Below are positions 1 through 8,877 of a stretch of 64,000 nt of DNA, piece after piece. The notes beneath the pieces are model-generated. The model saw only the letters and a program-made list of their open reading frames with translations. It did no database searches and was not told the origin of the DNA. A program made the translations under genes and the position numbers. The stretch is from JBBTCX01 sp964494205 (GTDB taxonomy: Bacteria > Planctomycetota > Phycisphaerae > UBA1845). The number at the start of each line of letters is the position of its first letter. Position 1 is the stretch's first letter. The stretch is from the NCBI GenBank assembly GCA_964494205.1, contig CAZBRD010000010.1:159799-223798 (forward strand), written 5' to 3'.

Positions 1-1486
1 GATCGGCGGGCAATCCGAGTCGATTGGCGGCGACTTGCGCGAGGATTGTCGTGGTGCCCTGGCCCATGTCCGTCTGGGCGGTCAGCACTTCGACTCGACC
101 ATCGGGTAATCCATCTACGTAGACTTCTGAAGCGAGATAGGCTTCGCCGCTGCCGGTGAATCCAGAGCCGTGTAAGAACGTGGACAGGCCGATGCCGCGA
201 CGAAGGTATGGCTGAGAGCGATTGAACTCTGCGTGCTCGGTTCGCTTCTTTTCGTAATGTATCTCGTGCAACGCGCGGTCCATGAGTGAGCGGAGGTCGA
301 TTTTTTCCTTCACGATTTGACCGGTGGCTAGCGATTGGCCTTTGCGGATCAGGTTTCGTCGTCGCAGCTCCACTGGATCAAGTCCGATCTGTTTCGCGAT
401 CACATCCATATGTCGTTCGACGGCGAAGAGTGTTTGCGGTGCGCCGAAGCCGCGAAACGCTCCGTAGGGTGGTGAGTTCGTGAATCGCGCTTCGCCATGA
501 ATGTGAACATGCTCGCAGTGGTAGGGGCCGGCTGCGTGGATGCAGCCGCGACTTAATACGACGGGAGAAAGCGTGACGTAGGCGCCGCCATCGAGAAGCA
601 CTTGAATTTCCATGGCTAGGAGTCGACCCTCGCGATCGAGCGCGGTTCGATGTCGCACCCAACTGGGGTGGCGCTTGGTGGTGACGGCCATGTCTTCCTG
701 ACGGTCGTAGATGATCTTTACGGGTGCGTTCGCTTTTTCGGCGAGCAGGGCTGCGTGAATGGCGATCAGCGACGGGTATTCTTCTTTGCCGCCGAAGCCG
801 CCGCCGACGGGTGTTTGTACGACGCGGAAGGCTTCGCGCGGTCGCTGGTACAAGTGGGTTAGTGCATCGACGACGTAGTAGGGACATTGCATTGAGCCTT
901 GGACAGCTAGCCGCTTGTCTTCGCGGAAAGCGAGCATGCCCTGCGTTTCGAGATAGACGTGCTCCTGTGAACCGGTGTGGTAAATGCCTTCGACCACGTG
1001 CGTGGCTTTGGCAAACACAGATGATGGATCGCCTTTGCGGATGTCGATTCGCTTGAAAACGTTGTCGTCTCGATACTGGGCGCGGTCCGGTGTGATCGGC
1101 GGGCGTGGGTCGAGAACCGCCGGCAGCGGGTCCACGTCGATGCGGATGCCGTGGACGGCTTCGCGAAGTTTGTGAATCGAGCGGTGTGCGAGAAGCAAGA
1201 TCGGTTCGTGCTTGTGGCGGAATTCGCCGGCGGCTAGCGCGGGTTGGTCCGGTTCGATGAGTTTCACGACGTTGGGGCCGGGGATGTCGTGATGATCGAC
1301 GAGGGCGAATTCGCGCCAGTTGATGGCCGGATCGAAGTGGATTCGCCTTATTTTGCCGCGTGCGATCGGCGAGCGAATGGTGGCTCCGTGAAGCACGCCC
1401 TCGACCACGAGGTCGTCGACATACCGCACCCGCCCGGACAATTTGTCCAGCCCATCCGTGCGCGGAATATCCAGACCGATGCTCAT
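1..1486 (-). CDS. Xanthine dehydrogenase-family molybdopterin-binding subunit (partial, C-terminus outside window)
   Basis: The minus strand is open from an ATG at 1486 to the window edge (495 residues seen; family members are roughly 750-800, so the C-terminal third is missing). It is the molybdenum-cofactor subunit of the xanthine dehydrogenase/aldehyde oxidase family, which hydroxylates purines or aldehydes. Hallmarks seen: GGGFGGKEE at about residues 228-236 (cofactor loop with the purine-binding Glu position), then SRGCIHAAGPY and AFRGFGAPQ. By my alignment from memory the Arg in SRGC matches Arg880 of bovine xanthine oxidase, a residue aldehyde oxidases lack, which favours a purine substrate (inference). 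AGGAG sits 5 nt before the ATG. FAD and 2Fe-2S subunits are not visible. It diverges from the pyrimidine operon at 1659. Confidence 0.93.
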   Translation of the reverse strand, partial: MSIGLDIPRTDGLDKLSGRVRYVDDLVVEGVLHGATIRSPIARGKIRRIHFDPAINWREFALVDHHDIPGPNVVKLIEPDQPALAAGEFRHKHEPILLLAHRSIHKLREAVHGIRIDVDPLPAVLDPRPPITPDRAQYRDDNVFKRIDIRKGDPSSVFAKATHVVEGIYHTGSQEHVYLETQGMLAFREDKRLAVQGSMQCPYYVVDALTHLYQRPREAFRVVQTPVGGGFGGKEEYPSLIAIHAALLAEKANAPVKIIYDRQEDMAVTTKRHPSWVRHRTALDREGRLLAMEIQVLLDGGAYVTLSPVVLSRGCIHAAGPYHCEHVHIHGEARFTNSPPYGAFRGFGAPQTLFAVERHMDVIAKQIGLDPVELRRRNLIRKGQSLATGQIVKEKIDLRSLMDRALHEIHYEKKRTEHAEFNRSQPYLRRGIGLSTFLHGSGFTGSGEAYLASEVYVDGLPDGRVEVLTAQTDMGQGTTTILAQVAANRLGLPAD

Positions 1487-1600
1487 GGCTGCTCCTGTCG
1501 ATTGGGCCATGATAGAAGAGAGCCGCGCGAGTGTCATCCTGAGTAACCGCGGCGATTCGCGGATAACGTCGACTGAGCGGGAAACGGGGGGCAATTTGTC

Positions 1601-1628
1601 TTGACGGGTTTCGCGATCGACCGACAAT
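1601..1628 (+). promoter_or_regulatory. Candidate sigma-70 promoter of the pyrimidine operon
   Basis: TTGACG at 1601-1606 and GACAAT at 1623-1628 are separated by 16 nt, about 30 nt before the dihydropyrimidinase ATG. The -10 is imperfect, and this is sequence resemblance only. It lies in the 172-nt space shared with the divergent purine-hydroxylase gene. Confidence 0.4.
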
Positions 1629-1658
1629 GGTCCGTCAGGTCGTTGAGGAAGAATCGAG

Positions 1659-3053
1659 ATGAAACTAGACACCATCATTCATGGCGGGCAGGTCGTCTCC
1701 GCTAACGAAACCATTCCAGCAGACATCGGGATACAAGGCGAAAAAATCGCGGCGATTGGAACGGACCTCGCGAAGCTGAGTCCGGGCGCGAAGTTGATCA
1801 ATGCGTCGGGAAAGTACGTTATTCCCGGCGGTCTTGATGTCCACGTGCACCTTGAGCTGCCATTCTGTGGCACTACGTCGGCGGATGATTACGATTCCGG
1901 CACGCGGGCGGGTGCTTGCGGGTGCGTCACCACGGTCATCGATTTTGCGATTCCGTACGGCGACGATTCGCTGGAGGACGCGGTCGATAATTGGCACGCC
2001 AAGGCAGAGGGGAAAGCCTGCGTTGACTACTGTTTCCACGTGGCGATTACCAAATGGGCTTCGCACAGCAAGGAAATCAAAGGGCTGGTGAAGCGGGGCT
2101 ATCCGACGTTTAAGCAGTTCATGATCTACGAAAGTCAGGGCTGGCAGTCGGACGACGCAGCCATTTTTGGCGCGCTCGAAATACTTCGCGATCTTGGCGG
2201 GTTGCTGCTCGTGCATGCGGAATCGAGTCGGGTGCTGGACTTGCTGATCGATCGGCATCACAAACCGGCGGAGATGAAGAAGCACGGGGCTTGGCTGCAC
2301 GTGGTTACGCGGCCTAATTTCATCGAAGCGGAAGCGATCGAGCGCGTGATTCGCTGGACGCGGGAGACGGGCGGCCGATCGTTCATCGTGCACATGAGCA
2401 CCGGCGAAGGTGCGGACCTCATTAAGCGAGCGCAGCACGATGGCGTGAATATTCTGGCGGAAACGTGTGCGCAATATCTGGTGCTGGACGACAGCGTTTT
2501 CAAGAAGAAGGATGGGCACCTGTACGGCACGTGCCCGCAGTTGAAAAAGCCGGCGGATCAGGAGCGGTTGTGGGCGGGGTTGAAGAGCGGTGAGGTGTGC
2601 AACGTCTCGACTGATACTTGTACGTTTACGCGCAAGCAGAAAGAGATGTGGAAGGGGGACTGGACGAAAATCCCGATGGGCATGCCCGGTTTAGAGACGC
2701 TGATGCCGCTGGTTTACACGCATGGTGTGCTGAAGGACCGGCTGACCGTGAACCAGTTTGTTGACAAATGCTGCACGAACCCGGCGAAGATCATGGGTTT
2801 GTATCCGCGAAAGGGAGCGATTGCGGTTGGGAGTGATGCGGATATTGCGATCATCCATCCGACGAAGACGAAGCGCATCGATTACAAGAAAATGGAAACC
2901 AATTGCGATTGGAGCCCGTTCCAGGGATGGGATTTGGCTGGTTTCGCGGAGCACACGTTCTGTCGTGGAACGCAGATTGTGAAGGACTACAAGTTCGTCG
3001 GGCGAAATGGCTATGGTCAGTGGTTGAAACGGGATCACGTGGGTGCGGCGTAG
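1659..3053 (+). CDS. hydA: Dihydropyrimidinase / D-hydantoinase
   Basis: 464 residues, the usual length. It hydrolyses 5,6-dihydrouracil or dihydrothymine to the N-carbamoyl beta-amino acid, the second step of reductive pyrimidine catabolism in the cytoplasm. The binuclear zinc site is complete: GGLDVHVHLE (His62, His64), the carboxylated-lysine motif FKQFMIYES (Lys152), His186 in LLVHAES, His245 in IVHMST and Asp319 in VSTDTC, all spaced as in characterised hydantoinases. GAGGAA lies 8 nt before the ATG. Directly downstream are the two subunits of dihydropyrimidine dehydrogenase, which make its substrate, so a pyrimidine rather than generic hydantoin role is likely. Confidence 0.95.
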   Translation: MKLDTIIHGGQVVSANETIPADIGIQGEKIAAIGTDLAKLSPGAKLINASGKYVIPGGLDVHVHLELPFCGTTSADDYDSGTRAGACGCVTTVIDFAIPYGDDSLEDAVDNWHAKAEGKACVDYCFHVAITKWASHSKEIKGLVKRGYPTFKQFMIYESQGWQSDDAAIFGALEILRDLGGLLLVHAESSRVLDLLIDRHHKPAEMKKHGAWLHVVTRPNFIEAEAIERVIRWTRETGGRSFIVHMSTGEGADLIKRAQHDGVNILAETCAQYLVLDDSVFKKKDGHLYGTCPQLKKPADQERLWAGLKSGEVCNVSTDTCTFTRKQKEMWKGDWTKIPMGMPGLETLMPLVYTHGVLKDRLTVNQFVDKCCTNPAKIMGLYPRKGAIAVGSDADIAIIHPTKTKRIDYKKMETNCDWSPFQGWDLAGFAEHTFCRGTQIVKDYKFVGRNGYGQWLKRDHVGAA

Positions 3054-3060
3054 GGAGGGC

Positions 3061-3080
3061 GTCGGGTCTGCGGACCCGAC
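3061..3080. repeat. Hairpin GTCGGGTC-TGCG-GACCCGAC between hydA and preT
   Basis: A perfect 8-bp stem with a 4-nt loop starts 7 nt after the hydA stop. No T-run follows, so it is more likely an extragenic palindrome or transcript-stability element inside the operon than a terminator. Confidence 0.5.
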
Positions 3081-3174
3081 CTACGAAGTCGTGACAAAAA
3101 ATCGGTGCCGGGAGCGCAAGCGACCGGCTGCTGCGAATGAGCCGAGTCATCTGATTTGAAATGAGGTTTTTCGC

Positions 3175-4512
3175 TTGGCACAAACACTTCGCCAACTCAA
3201 AGAGAACTTCGCTGAAACCCATCCGCCGCTAAGCGAGCCGGAGGCGATTGTTGAAGCGACGCGATGTTTGTATTGCTTCGATGCTCCCTGCACGCGAGCT
3301 TGCCCCACGCACATCGACATCCCGCGATTCATTCGTCAGATCATGCACCGCGACCCGGTCAGTTCAGCCAAGACGATTCTCGATTCGAATATTTTCGGCG
3401 GATCGTGTGCGCGAGTTTGCCCGACGGAAGTGCTTTGTGAAGGCGCGTGCGTTGATAACACGCTGCTCAAAGAGCCGGTGAGAATTGGCGCGCTTCAGCG
3501 ATTCGCGTGCGACACTGCTTTCGATGAGAGCATGGATTTCTATCAAGCGGGCGAGTCCAGCGGAAAGTCAGTGGCTATTGTTGGTGCGGGTCCGGCGGGA
3601 TTGACTTGCGCCCATGAGCTTCGCAGGCGTGGTCATCGCGTGGTTGTGTATGAAGCGAAGAAAACCGTCGGCGGGTTGAACACACTGGGCATCGCGGCCT
3701 ACAAGCAGGATACGACTTTTGCTACGAAAGAGGCACGTCGGGTCACCAGCATCGGGATGAAGATGAAACTCGGTAAGCCCGTGACGGCTAAGTTACTGTC
3801 GAAGTTGCTCGAAGAATATGACGCGGTGTTTCTGGGCGTTGGCCTCGGCAAAACGGCTGCGCTGAATATTCCGGGCGAGAATCTGAAGAACGTCTGGGAG
3901 TCGCTCGACTTCATCGCGCAGACGCATACCAAGCCGTATAGTAAATGTGCGATTGGTGAGACGGTGATTGTCATTGGCGGCGGCAACACGGCGATCGACG
4001 CGGCGCGGGCGGCGCTGCGGTTGGGCGCGACCAGCGTGACGATGGCTTATCGCCGCGACATGGATTCGATGCCTGCGTTTACTCACGAAGTGGACGACGC
4101 CGTGGCAGAGGGCATCAACATCGAATGGAACGCCATGCCGCTGAAGATGGTGGGCAAGAGTGGTCGCGTGACGGGCGTTAACTTCGTCCGCACGAAGCTC
4201 GACGGTAAGGGTCGCAAAGCAAAGCTGAAGGCTGTGCGCGGGTCAGAGTTTACGATCGAGGCCGACATGGTCATTAAGGCGCTCGGTCAGGAGCCGCTGC
4301 TCGATCTGCTTGAAGCGATACCGAAGCTCAAACTCTCGCCGAATGGGCGCATTGTGATTGATCCGAAGACCAGCGCGACGTCGGTGAGCAAGCTTTTTGC
4401 CGGTGGTGATGCGGTGTTTGGGGCGAAGGAAGAAGTGGTGAACGCGGTGCAATCGGGGAAAGTGGCGGCGGCGGGAATCCATGCGCATTTGTGCCAGCAG
4501 GTGTCATCATGA
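3175..4512 (+). CDS. preT: NAD-dependent dihydropyrimidine dehydrogenase, flavin subunit PreT
   Basis: 445 residues. It is the FAD/NAD(P)H half of the PreT-PreA complex that reduces uracil or thymine, related to the glutamate synthase small subunit. The N-terminus carries the Fe-S cysteines CLYCFDAPC (31, 34, 39, with Cys43) and SCARVCPTEVLCEGAC (78, 82, 88, 92). The FAD dinucleotide fold follows with GAGPAG at 137-142, and the NAD(P)H fold with GGGNTA at 268-273. The start is TTG at 3175, preceded by GAGG about 9 nt upstream; an ATG at 3161 is out of frame. The stop overlaps the preA start as ATGA, so the two are probably translationally coupled. Confidence 0.93.
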   Translation: MAQTLRQLKENFAETHPPLSEPEAIVEATRCLYCFDAPCTRACPTHIDIPRFIRQIMHRDPVSSAKTILDSNIFGGSCARVCPTEVLCEGACVDNTLLKEPVRIGALQRFACDTAFDESMDFYQAGESSGKSVAIVGAGPAGLTCAHELRRRGHRVVVYEAKKTVGGLNTLGIAAYKQDTTFATKEARRVTSIGMKMKLGKPVTAKLLSKLLEEYDAVFLGVGLGKTAALNIPGENLKNVWESLDFIAQTHTKPYSKCAIGETVIVIGGGNTAIDAARAALRLGATSVTMAYRRDMDSMPAFTHEVDDAVAEGINIEWNAMPLKMVGKSGRVTGVNFVRTKLDGKGRKAKLKAVRGSEFTIEADMVIKALGQEPLLDLLEAIPKLKLSPNGRIVIDPKTSATSVSKLFAGGDAVFGAKEEVVNAVQSGKVAAAGIHAHLCQQVSS

Positions 4513-5957
4513 GCGCACGAAACAATGGAAGTCATGGAAACGGGAACGGCCAGGTTCGCCCGAACGGGCGTGTCGCCCCTGACCTTTCCGTGACCTTTTG
4601 CGGCGTGAAATGCCCGAATCCGTTCTGGCTCGCCAGCGCGCCGCCGACGAACTCGGAATATCAGGTTCGACGTGCGTTTGAGGCAGGTTGGGGCGGGGCG
4701 GTTTGGAAAACGCTTACGCACGATCCGATCGTGAACGTCTCGTCGCGATATGGCGGCGTTGATTACGATGGCCGCAAGGTGATGGGGCTGAATAATATTG
4801 AGCTGATCACCGATCGCCCGCTCGATGTGAACCTGCGCGAAGTCACCAATGTAAAACGAGATTTTCCCGATCGCGCGCTTTTTGTCTCGCTGATGGTCGA
4901 GTCGAAACGGGAAACGTGGCATGACATTGTGAAGCGCACGGAAGATTCTGGTGCTGACGGCATCGAGCTGAACTTCGGTTGTCCGCACGGCATGAGCGAG
5001 CGCGGGATGGGTTCAGCCGTCGGGCAGGTGCCCGATTACACCTGCATGATCGTGGAGTGGGTGAAGGAAGTCGCACGCAAGCCGGTGATCGTGAAACTTA
5101 CGCCGAATATCACGGATGTCCGCGCTACGGGGCGGGCAGCGAAGCGCGGTGGGGCTGATGCGATTTCGCTGATCAACACGATCAATTCGATCATGGGCGT
5201 TGACCTGAACTCGTTCACGCCGAAACCGCAGGTGGCAGGTTTCGGCTCGCACGGCGGTTATTGCGGTCCAGCCGTGAAGCCGATCGCCTTGAATATGGTA
5301 TCACAGATCGCCTCTGATCCGGGTATTGGAGTGCCAATCAGTGGCATCGGCGGAATTCAGGCGTGGCAGGATGCGGTGGAGCACATGCTTCTCGGCGCGA
5401 CCACGACGCAGGTGTGCACGGCAGTGATGCACTACGGCTTTCGCATTGTGCAGCAACTGATCGACGGCATGACCGGATGGATGCGCGAGAAAGGGTTCAC
5501 GACGCCGAATGATTTCATCGGTAAGTCCGTGCATCGCATCGTTGACTGGAGTGACCTCGACCTTAACTACAAAGTGGTCGCGCAAATCGATCAGGCCAAG
5601 TGCATCAATTGCGGTCTGTGTTTCATCGCGTGCGAGGATGGATGCCATCAGTCGATCGATCGCGAGATGGTATCTGAGACTGAGTTTCTTAAACTCAGCA
5701 AGTCCAACGGCGATCGTTCATTCATCAGCGGCACGAAGCGCTACGTGCACGGTGCCGGCGATGGGTATGTCAACCTCTATACGATCAAGCAGGATACGTG
5801 CGTCGGCTGTAATATGTGCTCGCTGGTGTGCCCGGTTGATGGTTGTATCACGATGAAACAGATCGACACCGGCATGCCTAAGATGACGTGGCGGGATTAT
5901 CAGCGGATGCTGGCTGATGGAACCATAGAAAGGATCGAGCCGCCGGCGCATGTCTAA
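4509..5957 (+). CDS. preA: NAD-dependent dihydropyrimidine dehydrogenase, catalytic subunit PreA
   Basis: 482 residues from the ATG at 4509, chosen over an upstream GTG at 4491 because it gives the ATGA overlap with preT. It has a dihydroorotate-dehydrogenase-like FMN barrel with the catalytic Cys158 in NFGCPHGMSERGMG, matching the active-site Cys of mammalian DPD, then a ferredoxin tail with two 4Fe-4S motifs (Cys365/368/371/375 and Cys431/434/437/441). It reduces uracil and thymine to the 5,6-dihydro forms using electrons from PreT. The last 8 nt overlap the thymidine kinase gene in another frame. The first 25 residues are Asn/Gly-rich and not part of the fold. Confidence 0.95.
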   Translation: MSARNNGSHGNGNGQVRPNGRVAPDLSVTFCGVKCPNPFWLASAPPTNSEYQVRRAFEAGWGGAVWKTLTHDPIVNVSSRYGGVDYDGRKVMGLNNIELITDRPLDVNLREVTNVKRDFPDRALFVSLMVESKRETWHDIVKRTEDSGADGIELNFGCPHGMSERGMGSAVGQVPDYTCMIVEWVKEVARKPVIVKLTPNITDVRATGRAAKRGGADAISLINTINSIMGVDLNSFTPKPQVAGFGSHGGYCGPAVKPIALNMVSQIASDPGIGVPISGIGGIQAWQDAVEHMLLGATTTQVCTAVMHYGFRIVQQLIDGMTGWMREKGFTTPNDFIGKSVHRIVDWSDLDLNYKVVAQIDQAKCINCGLCFIACEDGCHQSIDREMVSETEFLKLSKSNGDRSFISGTKRYVHGAGDGYVNLYTIKQDTCVGCNMCSLVCPVDGCITMKQIDTGMPKMTWRDYQRMLADGTIERIEPPAHV

Positions 5958-6540
5958 TCAATTGTCAAAATCAACTGCACGCGACGGCCGACTTGAAGTC
6001 ATTCGCGGCTGCATGTTTGCGGGGAAGACTCAGGGGCTCATCGCCCGGCTTCGCACGGCCCAGCGAGACGGCCTGGCGGTGAAGGCGTTCAAGCATCGCA
6101 TTGACGATCGTTATGACGCCACGCATCTGATCACTCACAATCAGGATCGGTTCGATGCGGACCGCGCGGTTGATGCGGATGACATAAGTCGCAAGTCAGA
6201 TGGCGCGGATGTAGTTGGCATCGACGAGGGGCACTTCTTTGGGACTCGGCTGCTGGTGGTCGTGAAACAGATGGTGGCTGAGGGAAAGCACGTCATCATC
6301 GCGGGCATCGACAACGATGCTTGGGGCAGGCCGTTCCCCCCGATGCCTGAACTGGCAGCCATGGCGGACGAGGACGTGCTGATCTGTCGCCCATGTACGA
6401 AGTGCGGTCGCGATGCGCGGTTCTCGCAGCGTATGGTGCCGGTGACGACCGAGTTCATGGTCGGCGGCGTTGGCGAATATGAGCCGCGTTGTGCCGATTG
6501 CTTCACTCCGCTTCCCGGTCCGCCGCCGGAGCAGCCATAA
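5950..6540 (+). CDS. tdk: Thymidine kinase (type II, TK1-like)
   Basis: 196 residues. It phosphorylates (deoxy)thymidine with ATP in the salvage pathway. The P-loop is GCMFAGKT (20-27), with Cys and Ala where GPMFSGKT is usual. The catalytic Glu is in IDEGHFF (Glu93). The zinc ribbon is CRPCTKC (149, 152) with CADC (181, 184), and the lasso loop YEPRC precedes the last pair. The start overlaps the preA stop by 8 nt and the stop is 1 nt from the transporter start, so it is embedded in the catabolic operon. A salvage kinase inside a degradation operon is unusual and suggests a branch point for imported thymidine. Confidence 0.94.
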   Translation: MSNQLSKSTARDGRLEVIRGCMFAGKTQGLIARLRTAQRDGLAVKAFKHRIDDRYDATHLITHNQDRFDADRAVDADDISRKSDGADVVGIDEGHFFGTRLLVVVKQMVAEGKHVIIAGIDNDAWGRPFPPMPELAAMADEDVLICRPCTKCGRDARFSQRMVPVTTEFMVGGVGEYEPRCADCFTPLPGPPPEQP

Positions 6541-6541
6541 G

Positions 6542-7825
6542 ATGCTGTGGCTCCGCTCGCTGGTCGGCTTCTTTGTGATCATTGCGTTTGCCTGGTTGTT
6601 GTCGACTAATCGGCGACGGTTTCCCTTGCGAACTGTTGTCGCAGGGAGCATTCTGCAATTTGTTCTGGCGTTATTCGTCCTTCGCACCAGTGTTGGTGAG
6701 GCTATCTTCACCAAAATGGGTGATCTTGTGGCGCTGCTCATCAGCGCCTCTGACCACGGCGCACGTTTCATCTTCGGCAACCTTGTTGACGTGGCCCCTG
6801 ATTCGTGGGGCTTCGTTTTCATGGCTAAGGCGCTGCCAACAATCATCGTCTTTTCGTCGCTTTCTGCGATCGGGTATCACCTTGGGTTCCTGCAGAAGAT
6901 CGTGGCCGTGATGGCGTGGGTGATGGCGAGACTCATGCGAGTCAGCGGGGCTGAGAGTCTCTCTGCTGCGGCCAACATTTTCATGGGTCAGACCGAGGCC
7001 CCGCTCTTTGTCCGACCGTACATCCCTCAGATGACCGATTCCGAATTGCACGCTGTTATGGTCGGCGGTTTTGCAACGATCGCGGGGAGTCTTATCGCTG
7101 TTTACGCGGCGATGCTCGGCCATACCGATCCTCATGCCATCAGCGAGATGGCGCGGCATCTGCTTGCGGCGTCCATTATCTGTGCACCTTCGAGTCTGGT
7201 GGTTGCGAAAATCATGCTTCCCGAAACGGAGCAGCCGCTCACGGCGGGCGATGTGCGGCTCGACTTCAAACCGACGTCGCGGAATATCATCGATGCTGCT
7301 GCGACCGGCGGACTGGAGGGAATGCACCTCGCGATCAATGTTGCGGCTATGCTCATCGCGTTCATCGCGATCATTAAACTGCTCGACATGTTGCTCGCGT
7401 GGTTTGGCGCGTTGGGATCAATTCATCCGCTGGTTCACTCGATGGGCATGGAGCAACTCAGCCTGGATCAGGTTCTTGGCTTGGTGTTTTCTCCGGTTGC
7501 CTGGTTGATCGGAGTTCCGACGGAAGATTGTCGCCGGTTTGCGAGTCTGCTCGGCCAGGCGATGGCTACCAACGAGTTCATTGCGTACAGCTCGCTCGAT
7601 GCGTTCAACAAGTCCGGAGCGTTGACCCTGCGATCATCGACGCTGGCGATCTATGCACTGTGCGGTTTTGCGAACTTCAGCTCGATTGCGATTCAGATTG
7701 CGGGGATCGGCGGCATGGCTCCTAACCGACGCGACGATCTCGCCCGCCTGGGTTTGCGCGCTATGTTCGCCGGGGCGATGGCCTGTTGGATGACCGCGTG
7801 CGTGGCGGGAACGCTGATGCAGTGA
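6542..7825 (+). CDS. Concentrative nucleoside transporter (CNT/NupC family)
   Basis: 427 residues from the ATG at 6542, 1 nt after the tdk stop; the longer frame reading back into tdk is rejected. It is a multi-span inner-membrane cation/nucleoside symporter. Family signatures are GQTEAPLFVRPY (149-160) and NEFIAYSSL (344-352), both part of the nucleoside and cation site in CNT structures. A gate-like NVAAMLIAFIAIIKLLD segment lies at about 266-282. It is the import step of the operon. Substrate preference (thymidine or other pyrimidine nucleosides) is inferred from neighbours, not from the protein. No clear terminator follows; the next gene is convergent. Confidence 0.93.
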   Translation: MLWLRSLVGFFVIIAFAWLLSTNRRRFPLRTVVAGSILQFVLALFVLRTSVGEAIFTKMGDLVALLISASDHGARFIFGNLVDVAPDSWGFVFMAKALPTIIVFSSLSAIGYHLGFLQKIVAVMAWVMARLMRVSGAESLSAAANIFMGQTEAPLFVRPYIPQMTDSELHAVMVGGFATIAGSLIAVYAAMLGHTDPHAISEMARHLLAASIICAPSSLVVAKIMLPETEQPLTAGDVRLDFKPTSRNIIDAAATGGLEGMHLAINVAAMLIAFIAIIKLLDMLLAWFGALGSIHPLVHSMGMEQLSLDQVLGLVFSPVAWLIGVPTEDCRRFASLLGQAMATNEFIAYSSLDAFNKSGALTLRSSTLAIYALCGFANFSSIAIQIAGIGGMAPNRRDDLARLGLRAMFAGAMACWMTACVAGTLMQ

Positions 7826-7849
7826 ATTGGGCAGGGCCTGCTCAGACCA

Positions 7850-8341
7850 TTACGAGGGGCGAATTCGCTGCGCCGCATCTCGCCGCAGAGCTTCTTCAAG
7901 AATCGCTTCCTTAACGAGAAAATCGGTCTCACGAATTCTCCGAAAGGCATCGGGCAAGTTAATCAACTTACGAGTTGAAGCCAGTTCCAGAACTCCGATC
8001 GCACCGATGGTGTTTAGGCCTCGCTCATTCGCCGCCCTTCTTGCCTTTCGATCATCGACGAGGAGCAAATCGGCTTTGATTTCAACGGCGAGACTGATGG
8101 CCTCGCGTTCTCCGGGACCGTCGATAGAAAGCGAGTCATCGATGTGTGACGGCGATTGCACTTGCAGCCAAGTTGGAGGTGTTTCGATCCAAGTTCTGAC
8201 AACTTCAGGTGTGCGATCATGGGTCAACTCTGCGGCAACGATGGGTGGAATCAGCACATGATCAAATAGATCGTGGAGAATGGACGAATGTTCGATGCGG
8301 ATCAGCACATTGATAGGGCTGGCATCGGAAACGACAATCAT
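7850..8341 (-). CDS. PIN-domain toxin-like protein (DUF3368)
   Basis: 163 residues. It begins with the PIN motif MIVVSDASPINVL (first acidic residue Asp6) and has GEREAISLA plus LLLVDDRKARRAA, which supply the remaining acidic residues of a PIN nuclease site. Family members are presumed Mg-dependent RNases. The start overlaps the stop of the upstream UPF0175 gene by 4 nt (ATGA), the standard layout of a UPF0175/DUF3368 pair. Its RNase activity here is inference. Confidence 0.85.
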   Translation of the reverse strand: MIVVSDASPINVLIRIEHSSILHDLFDHVLIPPIVAAELTHDRTPEVVRTWIETPPTWLQVQSPSHIDDSLSIDGPGEREAISLAVEIKADLLLVDDRKARRAANERGLNTIGAIGVLELASTRKLINLPDAFRRIRETDFLVKEAILEEALRRDAAQRIRPS

Positions 8342-8625
8342 GAAGTTTTGTCTGGGAACAACTTTGCGATTGTTGCACGATCAGATTCAAGGTCTTCGAG
8401 CGTATAATTGAGTGGTACCCCACGCCTGGCCAACCAAACTTGAGCTTCAAATGAAGTAGGCAGACCAAGTATCAGCGCGACTTCGCCCATCGAGAGTTTT
8501 CCAGTTTGATAGCCCGCGATCGTAAGCTGTTCGATGGCGGCAAGTCGAAGATCAGGTCCGAATGCTCGTTCTAAGATTTCTTCGCATTCATGTGACAACT
8601 TCAATGTGGAATCGGCCGAGACCAT
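8338..8625 (-). CDS. UPF0175-family antitoxin-like protein
   Basis: 95 residues. AAIEQLTIAGYQTGKLSMGE followed by VALILGLPTSFEAQVWL is the UPF0175 core, a helix-turn-helix-like fold usually encoded just before a DUF3368 PIN protein. It is the presumed DNA-binding antitoxin and autoregulator of the pair. The N-terminal 30 residues are acidic and may wrap the toxin (inference). Confidence 0.82.
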   Translation of the reverse strand: MVSADSTLKLSHECEEILERAFGPDLRLAAIEQLTIAGYQTGKLSMGEVALILGLPTSFEAQVWLARRGVPLNYTLEDLESDRATIAKLFPDKTS

Positions 8626-8877
8626 ACAACAATTCTACTAGTCCAAGCGATCTAATGCCAATCGTTCGAGCAAGTTGTTACAACAGGTTCCAAGAATGCC
8701 ATCAGTGGGATTCTCCTAAGACGTTATCGCTGGTTTTGCAAGAGTCCTTCGATTCGGCACAAGAGTCGCGATACGGTACCGCAGTCGATCAATCTGCAGC
8801 TTTTTGGAACTTTGCCATTTGGACTGCGTCAAAACTGGCATCGATCTACTTGCGACTCTTATTTCAGGAAGATTGCC

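Noticed and set aside
1665..2519. Long minus-strand reading frame (284 codons) opposite the dihydropyrimidinase gene
   Set aside because: It is a shadow: the plus strand has a complete enzyme with all metal ligands, and the antisense product is His/Arg-rich with no domain.
4491..4508. Upstream GTG start for preA
   Set aside because: It adds six residues outside the fold; the ATG at 4509 gives the ATGA overlap with preT and is the more usual arrangement.
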